From assembly GCA_002794515.1 (NCBI GenBank), contig PGTJ01000071.1, positions 1-10,054 of the forward strand: 10,054 bases of DNA. The letters run 5' to 3'. This document shows, one piece after another, positions 1 to 5,922 of this stretch (positions are counted from its first letter, which is position 1; every line of letters begins with the position of its first letter). The translations under genes were made by a program, and so were the position numbers. The DNA comes from Phototrophicales bacterium. GTDB lineage: Bacteria > Chloroflexota > Anaerolineae > Aggregatilineales > Phototrophicaceae. The notes below the pieces were generated by a model, which saw only the letters and a program-made list of their open reading frames with translations, was not told the DNA's origin and searched no databases.

Positions 1-681
1 AAAACCATCTGGCAAATTCAACCCGATGAGCATGAGGAGGCTGACCGCCCCACCTATCCATGCCCCACGAGAAAATGTGATACCCAATAATATGCCTGTG
101 ATGAGCGCATAGACCATCAACAAGCGCCGACCGAATATATTTTTGAGGGTGAATATTCTGCCAATGATGAAGATGAGCAACATCAACACATATGCGCCGA
201 GCGAATTGGGGTTGCCGACCAAACTACCGACACGGGCAAAATCTCCCCGCCCCAACGCCATGACAAATTGCAAATATCCAAAAAATACAATCACCAAGCC
301 ACCCATGATGATGGCATCTATGAGCGTCTCGCGGTGGAGGCGCTCATTCATCAACCAATCTGCCAGCATATACCACAACAAAATATACCCCACCACAAAC
401 CATAAGGCGGTGGCACTCCTGCGCCATGTCTCGACATTAGCGAGGATGCTCACTCCAATGACCACCATCCATAAGATGAGGGCAATATCCAACGGAGTGC
501 GATGCCAAACCCATTTGGCGCGATAATGTGCGATAAACCACGCGCATAATCCAATCATCAACATGAATAGCGTCATCCAGCGCAATTCGGGGATGAGAAT
601 CCCGTTAAAGGTCATGCCAAAAGCTGAAAAATAAATCACCAAAATGGTTAAAATGCCACGCAGAAGGGTTTGTGAACGCAT
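1..681 (-). CDS. O-antigen ligase/polymerase-type membrane protein (partial, N-terminal 227 residues)
   Basis: The reading frame opens at ATG 681-679 and runs off the left edge of the window, so only the first 227 residues are visible. The protein is strongly hydrophobic, with about six or seven membrane segments. Two motifs point to the Wzy_C/WaaL superfamily: a G-N-P-N-S-L-G-A-Y block at residues 156-164 and S-R-G-A-W at 204-208. Members either join finished glycan chains to a carrier or polymerise repeat units on the outer face of the cytoplasmic membrane. Which of these applies cannot be decided, because the large periplasmic loop and C-terminal half are missing. An AAAAGGG-like ribosome site lies about 10 bases upstream. 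The neighbouring sugar phosphotransferase and GT-C-like genes support a role in surface glycan assembly. Confidence in the superfamily is high; the exact role is inferred. Confidence 0.85.
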   Translation of the reverse strand, partial: MRSQTLLRGILTILVIYFSAFGMTFNGILIPELRWMTLFMLMIGLCAWFIAHYRAKWVWHRTPLDIALILWMVVIGVSILANVETWRRSATALWFVVGYILLWYMLADWLMNERLHRETLIDAIIMGGLVIVFFGYLQFVMALGRGDFARVGSLVGNPNSLGAYVLMLLIFIIGRIFTLKNIFGRRLLMVYALITGILLGITFSRGAWIGGAVSLLMLIGLNLPDGF

Positions 682-688
682 AAATTGG

Positions 689-716
689 TTGCCCTTTTGA
701 TTAATCTTATTACAAT
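689..716 (+). promoter_or_regulatory. Candidate sigma-70-type promoter for the rightward membrane protein gene
   Basis: TTGCCC at 689-694 and TACAAT at 711-716 are separated by 16 bases, giving 4/6 and 5/6 matches to the standard boxes. They lie about 38 bases upstream of the ATG at 754, inside the 72-base divergent intergenic region. The -35 element overlaps the ribosome site of the leftward ligase-like gene. I see no equally good promoter for that leftward gene. Confidence 0.4.
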
Positions 717-753
717 TTGTGTTGTGATGCACACCATACCATAAGGATAACGC

Positions 754-1971
754 ATGTCAGAGATTCGCACAGCCCAAAAACGGGCATGGCTTTATCGACC
801 ATCATTTTTTATCACCATCGGCGCATTATTATATGCGCTATTGATCGTCATCCAACATGGCGACCCGTTGGCGCTGGTCACGCTCGGCACACGCGCCACA
901 CAAGGCATATCAGCCGAAGACGGCGGGACAGAAGGTTATGACGGTCAATTTGTGTATTTCATCGCCCACGACCCCATCAGCGCCCCATTTTATATTGCGC
1001 GTGGGGGTGATATTCCCGCCTATCGCTTTCAGCGCATTTTGCTCCCCATTTTAGGGGGTGGATTAGCATTTGGGAACGAGGCGCTCATCCCATTCACCTT
1101 GTTGCTGGTGAATATATTGGCATTATGGGCTGGCGGGATGCTATTAGAGGCGCTATTGACAGGATTTGGTGTGAATCGCTGGTATGTAGTCGGATATGCG
1201 CTGAGCATCGCCATATTCGGCACAGTACGCCTGAGCCTACCCGAAGTATTGGCATATGGATTGGTGCTAGGGGGCATTTGGATGATGCACCGCGATAAAT
1301 GGTTATGGAGCGCGTGGTTATTCGGATTAGCGAGCATTAGCAAAGAGACGACACTGGTATTCGTTGCGGGATACGCCCTTTGGATGATGATGAGGGGGCA
1401 ATTTTGGCGGTTGGGCTGGTTTTTGGCAATCAGCACCATCCCGTTCATCGCTGTACAATTGGCGCTCTATGCCAAGTTCGGCATGTTTGGTGTGGGATCT
1501 GGTGGGGCGATGGCGACCAGTTTTGAAATCATCCCATTTGGCGGGGTATTGAAAATTATCACCACCGTGATTCAAGCTGTATCGGATGCCCTAGCACAAC
1601 CCAACGCCAATGTTGGCACAATCTTATTCCGCGCAGGGACTGGTTTAATGGTATTCGCCATTTTGTTGGGGATATTCGTTATCACACCAACTGTGTGGGG
1701 ATTAAAACGTCTGTGGGCAGATATTCAGACCAAACAGGTAGATATTTGGACGATACTGCTCGGTCTGAACGCGCTCGTGATGTTATTTGTGCCATTTTCG
1801 ACTTATCGTGAACCATTGGGCATTTTGCGCTTCATCGCGGGGCTACAAATCGCGGTGATCGTATATAGCGCCCAACGGGGCAACAAACGCGCCCTACGGA
1901 ATAGCACCATTTGGGTTTTCACATTATTTTTATTGATTGGTTCAGATTTGGGCGGTGGCACACCATCATAA
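754..1971 (+). CDS. GT-C-like multi-pass membrane protein with YDGQF loop, probable surface glycan assembly
   Basis: A 405-residue protein with about nine or ten hydrophobic segments. After the first membrane segment (about 17-34) an outward loop carries G-Y-D-G-Q-F at residues 61-66, then a Y-R-x-Q-R-I-L-x-P motif at 90-99. A K-E-T-T motif lies at 197-200, and R-E-P-L-G-I-L-R at 352-359. An acidic residue in the first outer loop (here D63) is the usual catalytic position in GT-C glycosyltransferases, which take sugars from polyprenyl-phosphate donors. The YDGQF plus QRIL combination resembles the family named as AZOBR_p60025-type cell surface glycopolymer formation proteins; that match is from memory, not from a search. 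The ATG at 754 has AAGGA at 743-747, a good distance upstream. Its stop codon overlaps the stop of the convergent sugar transferase gene. Donor and acceptor are unknown. Confidence 0.75.
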   Translation: MSEIRTAQKRAWLYRPSFFITIGALLYALLIVIQHGDPLALVTLGTRATQGISAEDGGTEGYDGQFVYFIAHDPISAPFYIARGGDIPAYRFQRILLPILGGGLAFGNEALIPFTLLLVNILALWAGGMLLEALLTGFGVNRWYVVGYALSIAIFGTVRLSLPEVLAYGLVLGGIWMMHRDKWLWSAWLFGLASISKETTLVFVAGYALWMMMRGQFWRLGWFLAISTIPFIAVQLALYAKFGMFGVGSGGAMATSFEIIPFGGVLKIITTVIQAVSDALAQPNANVGTILFRAGTGLMVFAILLGIFVITPTVWGLKRLWADIQTKQVDIWTILLGLNALVMLFVPFSTYREPLGILRFIAGLQIAVIVYSAQRGNKRALRNSTIWVFTLFLLIGSDLGGGTPS

Positions 1972-3387
1972 GCCACCCATCCGCACCACTTTATACACCG
2001 TGCGGATGATGATATTCAAATCGAGCAGTAATGACTGATTACGGATGTAATATAAATCATATTCCAATTTGACCAGCGCATCTTCATCAGTAGAACCGTA
2101 ATGATATTTGACTTGCGCCCATCCGGTTAAACCCGGACGAACCACCAAACGGGTGCGATAAAACGGGATGGTCTCGGTCAGGCGGGCGATGTGTTCAGGG
2201 CGTTCTGGTCGCGGTCCGACAATGCTCATATCCCCTTTTAGCACATTGATGAGTTGTGGCAATTCATCGAGGCGGGTTTTTCGCATGATTTTACCCACGC
2301 GAGTGACCCGTTTGTCGTTGGCTGTGCTGAATACCGCCCCTGTGTGCTGTTCGGCATTTTGGATCATGGTACGAAATTTGATGATGCGAAAATTTTTCCC
2401 ACGCAATCCCGTACGGATTTGCGTATAAAAAATATCGCCCGGCGAATCCAGTTTGATGGCGAGGGCTAAAAATGGTAACAGGATGATGAACACCACCATG
2501 CCTATCAGTGCCAATAACACATCCATGACCCGTTGTAAAGCGGGATATGGACTGAATAATGATTGCCCTTCTATAGGCAAAACAATCGCCCATTGATTTT
2601 GCACATCCTGAACAGGCACACGCCCTGTTAGGCGTGAATAAAGTAAGGGCATGGGCGACAAAACGACACCTTGTTCATAGGCTTGCATGACCCCCCGAAA
2701 AATATCGGCATCAGCATTGGCAATATCGGTGATGACCAATTCGGTAATGCGGTCTCTGAGGACGAAATTCATCAAATCTGCCCCTGTGCCGATGACAGGC
2801 ACGCCCGCTATCATCTTGCCGACATCATCACTTTGGCTGATGATGCCCCGAATATCATATCCCTGTGCGCCAAATGTCTGTAATGCCTCGATGATTTTTT
2901 GTGCCGATGAATTCATGCCGATAATCAACACCCGTCGGGCGGTACTCGCCCAGCCGATGAGGGCGGGATTGAGCAACCGCCACAAAGCAACGGTGATGAA
3001 TGCCGATATGCCATAATAGAAGATGAATAAACGTGGTAATTCATCGCGTGGGGATAAGAAAAACACCATCATATACACCAAGAGCATCTGTGCGGTGATA
3101 AGTGTTAATCGCTGAAATGATTGCCAACGATTTGCCGCCAATCGCAATTGATAAAAATCGTTGGCACTGGCTAATACCAGCCAAAAGATGGGCAACACCA
3201 TGAACCAATAACTGCGTGGCAAGATGAAGTCGAGCGTGAAGGGTGTTTTGGCGGCGCGTGACCACATATATAAGGCGATAAATGTCGAGATGACGACAGC
3301 AAGCACATCACCCGCCATGAGCAATAAGCGCCGTTCAGAAATTCGCAATTGCAATCGGCTACGTTTAGAAAACGGAGAAAAGAGCAT
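1966..3387 (-). CDS. Undecaprenyl-phosphate sugar phosphotransferase (polyprenyl glycosylphosphotransferase, WcaJ-like)
   Basis: This enzyme type moves a sugar-1-phosphate from a nucleotide sugar to undecaprenyl phosphate in the cytoplasmic membrane, the first step of lipid-linked glycan synthesis. Numbering here counts from the TTG at 3393; subtract 2 for the preferred ATG. Four membrane segments (about 24-140) come first, then a CoA-binding-like domain (about 150-255) whose nucleotide loop reads I-G-M-N-S-S, a weak glycine motif. A membrane helix follows at about 287-312, with R288, D291 and P307. The catalytic bacterial sugar transferase domain holds K-F-R-T-M (339-343), R-L-D-E-L-P-Q (374-380) with the D376-E377 pair, V-G-P-R-P-E-R (392-398) and R-P-G-L-T-G-W-A-Q (419-427). 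Length (about 473) is normal for the family. The ATG at 3387 is chosen because AAGG at 3399-3396 sits 8 bases upstream of it. The gene lies 15 bases after the GT-C-like gene, so they are probably co-transcribed. The sugar is not predictable. Confidence 0.95.
   Translation of the reverse strand: MLFSPFSKRSRLQLRISERRLLLMAGDVLAVVISTFIALYMWSRAAKTPFTLDFILPRSYWFMVLPIFWLVLASANDFYQLRLAANRWQSFQRLTLITAQMLLVYMMVFFLSPRDELPRLFIFYYGISAFITVALWRLLNPALIGWASTARRVLIIGMNSSAQKIIEALQTFGAQGYDIRGIISQSDDVGKMIAGVPVIGTGADLMNFVLRDRITELVITDIANADADIFRGVMQAYEQGVVLSPMPLLYSRLTGRVPVQDVQNQWAIVLPIEGQSLFSPYPALQRVMDVLLALIGMVVFIILLPFLALAIKLDSPGDIFYTQIRTGLRGKNFRIIKFRTMIQNAEQHTGAVFSTANDKRVTRVGKIMRKTRLDELPQLINVLKGDMSIVGPRPERPEHIARLTETIPFYRTRLVVRPGLTGWAQVKYHYGSTDEDALVKLEYDLYYIRNQSLLLDLNIIIRTVYKVVRMGGL
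1978..2008. repeat. Perfect 9-bp inverted repeat just past a convergent stop; possible terminator hairpin
   Basis: CATCCGCAC at 1978-1986 is exactly complementary to GTGCGGATG at 2000-2008, with a 13-base loop. It begins 7 bases after the rightward stop codon (1969-1971), inside the last codons of the leftward sugar transferase gene. In rightward RNA the stem is not followed by a U-run, so a classical intrinsic terminator is not shown. A 3'-end-stabilising hairpin or a factor-assisted terminator fits equally well. Confidence 0.4.
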
Positions 3388-3395
3388 GGTCAACG

Positions 3396-3399
3396 CCTT
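3396..3399 (-). promoter_or_regulatory. Ribosome binding site that decides the sugar transferase start
   Basis: AAGG on the minus strand (3399-3396) is followed by 8 bases and then ATG at 3387. The longer in-frame TTG at 3393 would leave only 2 bases of spacing, too few for initiation, so the ATG is preferred. Confidence 0.6.
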
Positions 3400-3402
3400 A
3401 TA

Positions 3403-5049
3403 TTAGTTATAGCGATACACCCATATATTACCAAAGCGGAACACCGCACGAAGGCGATCTCGGCATACACCTGCACCTAACTGGGATTCTTGCGGTCCCC
3501 ATAGCACATAGGTGACCGTATATTGATTCGCCCGAAAGCTATAATCACCCTGCAATAAGCGGTCATCACACTGCGAGATGTCGCTGGTCTGATACCATCG
3601 TATCACCGCCTGCCGTTTATAACGGGCTTGTGTGGTAATCGATGGATGTCCATAAACCACCTGAGCGCCCGACCATGAGGGCAACCACAGACTGGTATTG
3701 GGAGATGCCAATATAACTGCCCGATTGTTGCCAATCTCATTTTTTAGCCATGTAAATACACCGATGTAATCGCGTTCTAATACCACACCTGCCGTGTCAT
3801 CGACTTGTTGGTCGAACACAATGGGATAAATGGGCATGATGAGGACAAATAAATGACTTGTGCCGATAATCGGCAATAAGGCGGCAAATACGCGCATTTG
3901 CCATTTGCGTTTGATGAAATTAAACCAAAAATCCACAATGGAGCGGGTGGCAAAATAGCTTAACGGCAACATCAGCCCCAATAGAAAGCGTTCCTGCCCC
4001 GCCACAGGCAAATAAGCACAGGCGATCATCACCAATAACCAGATGAACATAAACTGGTCGCCATCGCGGTTAAATCGGCGCAAAACACGCCCTAGCGCAG
4101 GCAAGGCGATGACAAGCGGAAAAGCGATCGCCAGCATCAACAAAATCGGAGATGGAGGTGGTGTGGCTTGTTGTCGCCAAATTTCTTGTACTACACCATT
4201 ATTCTGATACACCATGTAGTAATACATCAACACAGGCAAAGCAGGGATGATAAACAACGATAACCATTGCAAATGCGGTTTGGTGATTTTGCGCTCATCC
4301 ACCCAGTAAATGCCTAAATTAATCAAAAACGAGATAATAACAGGTACATAAGCAAATGGATATAACAGCACCAATGCCAACACCCCCAAAAAGACCAATA
4401 ACCCGCCATTACTCACCGTAGGTGATGTGGTCTCGCTGGGGCGAAAAATGAGGATAATCACACTGGCAAGGAGTGCAACAGTCGCAATCGCCAATGGGAG
4501 ATGGACATTGCTCAACGAACTAAAAAATGGATAGATATAGGGTGATTGTAAATCGATATAATCAAAAGATTGGGTGAGCGGGACGAGTATCCACCCGACC
4601 CCACTCGCAACAATAACCAACACCAAAAAGATGCGCCGTGTACGAACTCGTATCCAGATATGTGAAGCCAATTGGTAAATGGTCATATACATGAAAATTG
4701 ATGCGCCAACCCGCACCACATGAAACATGACAATCGGCGAAAAACTGGTTAAACGCGCCAGATGACCCAATAAAGCATATAACGGCTCAATAAACACCCC
4801 ACCATGCGGTTCTGGTGTATGTAGGTAATACATCAACCAGCGTCCACTGGCACCTTGTTCCATCATGGCAAGGTATACGGCACTGTTCTGATAATCATGT
4901 AATGCGCCCATAAAACGCCAAGTGCTGTTGCTGATGCTCAATAAAACCCATACAAATGGGACAAACGCCACGAGCGCCACGCCCACACTCATGATAATCA
5001 CCCATCGCCATTCCGATGTTGTAATATGCCCTGTGTAATCCGCTTGCAT
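3403..5049 (-). CDS. GT-C-like integral membrane protein, probable lipid-linked glycosyltransferase
   Basis: A 548-residue protein with about eleven membrane segments between residues 15 and 410 and a soluble C-terminal part of about 140 residues. The layout is that of GT-C glycosyltransferases: a first outer loop with H-D-Y-Q at 51-54, where D52 could be the catalytic acid, an aromatic-rich re-entry region (about 70-95), a G-Q-E-R-F motif at 351-355 close to a late membrane helix, and an outward C-terminal domain. That domain has W-L-K-N-E (434-438), A-V-I-L-A-S-P (444-450) and V-Y-G-H-P (465-469), seen in many bacterial membrane sugar-transfer proteins of YfhO/GT-C style. It would act on the outer face of the membrane with polyprenyl-phosphate sugars. 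The ATG at 5049 has AAAGGTGG ending 5 bases upstream. It leads the operon with the sugar phosphotransferase. No Pfam-level family is certain, and a flippase or polymerase role cannot be excluded. Confidence 0.7.
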   Translation of the reverse strand: MQADYTGHITTSEWRWVIIMSVGVALVAFVPFVWVLLSISNSTWRFMGALHDYQNSAVYLAMMEQGASGRWLMYYLHTPEPHGGVFIEPLYALLGHLARLTSFSPIVMFHVVRVGASIFMYMTIYQLASHIWIRVRTRRIFLVLVIVASGVGWILVPLTQSFDYIDLQSPYIYPFFSSLSNVHLPLAIATVALLASVIILIFRPSETTSPTVSNGGLLVFLGVLALVLLYPFAYVPVIISFLINLGIYWVDERKITKPHLQWLSLFIIPALPVLMYYYMVYQNNGVVQEIWRQQATPPPSPILLMLAIAFPLVIALPALGRVLRRFNRDGDQFMFIWLLVMIACAYLPVAGQERFLLGLMLPLSYFATRSIVDFWFNFIKRKWQMRVFAALLPIIGTSHLFVLIMPIYPIVFDQQVDDTAGVVLERDYIGVFTWLKNEIGNNRAVILASPNTSLWLPSWSGAQVVYGHPSITTQARYKRQAVIRWYQTSDISQCDDRLLQGDYSFRANQYTVTYVLWGPQESQLGAGVCRDRLRAVFRFGNIWVYRYN

Positions 5050-5199
5050 TCAGTCCACCTTTTTAATTCGTGTTAAAACGCAATTTGGTTTAGAATAAAA
5101 AATACGCATGAATAGTTGCGTTTGCTCTATCTTAGCGCAAAATAGCATAAATCGCACGTCATGGTCTTTAATGATTGGTCAAATGAAGGATAAAAGCCG
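5050..5199. other. Divergent intergenic region between the glycan operon and the zinc-ribbon/NACHT operon
   Basis: These 150 bases must hold the promoters of both divergent operons and are AT-rich. On the leftward side a strong ribosome site (AAAGGTGG) precedes the ATG at 5049. On the rightward side AAGGA at 5186-5190 precedes the ATG at 5200 by 9 bases. I see only weak -10-like elements, such as TATTCT on the minus strand within the AT-rich run near 5090-5100. No full promoter can be assigned with confidence, and no RNA gene is visible. Confidence 0.5.
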
Positions 5200-5907
5200 A
5201 TGCTTTCGCAAGCAGAAGCGTTATATGCGCTCCAGAAAATTGATATAACCCTGACTAAAAACCGCAAACGACTCGCCGAGATCGCCACATTATTAGCCAG
5301 TAATGAACAAGTTAAACAGGCGCAACATGCCCTAGATGAGGCAATCACCAAATTGAATCCATTACGCGCCAAAGCCAAAGATATTGAATTGGAATTACAA
5401 ACCACACAAAATAAACATAAAACCAGCGAAGATCGCCTATATAGTGGCTTGGTCAAAAATCCCAAAGAATTACAAGATTTGCAACATGAGATTGAATCGC
5501 TCAAACATCGCATCGAGACACTCGAAGAACAATCGCTAGAAGCCATGATATTGGTAGAAGATGCCACAAACATCGTCAACGAGGCAGAATTGGCGTTAAA
5601 ACAGGCACAACAACAGGCACAACAGCAAAATAAAGATTTAATGATCGAACAGAACAAATTAGAAAAAGAAGTCGAAACACTCAATGCCCAACGCGAAAAA
5701 GCCTTACAAGGCATTACTCCCGAAAATCTAAAAACATACGAAGCCATGCGCCCCAAAAAGGCAAATCAACCTGTCGCCGTTTTACGCAATGGCAGTTGTC
5801 AGTTATGTGGCATTGAACAAACAGGATTTATCATCGAAAATGTTCGTAAGGGCAAAGAACTCGTGTTATGCTTAGGATGTGGTCGAATTTTGGTTGAGGT
5901 GTTATAG
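5200..5907 (+). CDS. Coiled-coil protein with C-terminal C4 zinc ribbon (COG1579 / zf-RING_7 type)
   Basis: The first 175 or so residues are almost entirely charged, Gln/Glu/Lys/Leu-rich helix that would form a long antiparallel coiled coil. The conserved hinge of this family is present: Y-S-G-L-V at 81-85, then N-P-K-E-L-Q-D-L-Q at 87-95. A glutamine-rich stretch lies at 136-144. The C-terminus has two CxxC pairs, C200/C203 and C224/C227, forming a four-cysteine zinc ribbon. Length (235) is normal. The characterised relative is Helicobacter pylori HP0958 (FlgZ), which binds RNA and the sigma factor RpoN in flagellar control; in non-flagellated bacteria the role is unknown. It may be a nucleic-acid or protein-binding adaptor in the cytoplasm. 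The NACHT NTPase gene follows 15 bases downstream, so the two are probably translated from one message. Confidence 0.9.
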   Translation: MLSQAEALYALQKIDITLTKNRKRLAEIATLLASNEQVKQAQHALDEAITKLNPLRAKAKDIELELQTTQNKHKTSEDRLYSGLVKNPKELQDLQHEIESLKHRIETLEEQSLEAMILVEDATNIVNEAELALKQAQQQAQQQNKDLMIEQNKLEKEVETLNAQREKALQGITPENLKTYEAMRPKKANQPVAVLRNGSCQLCGIEQTGFIIENVRKGKELVLCLGCGRILVEVL

Positions 5908-5912
5908 CGAAG

Positions 5913-5918
5913 AGGAGG
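5913..5918 (+). promoter_or_regulatory. Strong ribosome binding site of the NACHT gene
   Basis: A full AGGAGG sits 4 bases before the ATG at 5923, within the 15-base gap after the zinc-ribbon gene's stop. The consensus is perfect although the spacing is slightly short. It fixes the start and shows the NACHT gene can be translated independently of its upstream neighbour. Confidence 0.75.
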
Positions 5919-5922
5919 CACA

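Noticed and set aside
143..526. Rightward open frame of 127 codons
   Set aside because: It lies antisense to the O-antigen ligase-like gene, whose frame carries clear family motifs; the antisense product is Pro/Thr/Met-rich with no domain and no ribosome site.
3388..3393. TTG start extending the sugar transferase by two codons
   Set aside because: The ribosome site would be only 2 bases away; ATG 3387 has proper spacing.
4125..4132. GCGATCGC palindrome
   Set aside because: It is a single occurrence inside coding sequence; I saw no set of such sites that would mark a genome-wide repeat like HIP1.
5112..5138. Short TTTGC/GCAAA inverted repeat in the divergent intergenic region
   Set aside because: The arms are only 5 bp and there is no positional link to a convincing promoter, so it is not distinguishable from chance in AT-rich DNA.
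5127..5756. Leftward open frame of 209 codons rich in Cys and Ser
   Set aside because: It is the complement of the Gln/Lys/Glu-rich coiled-coil gene; runs such as CCACCTGT-type codons give spurious Cys/Ser content. The sense frame has the conserved zinc ribbon.
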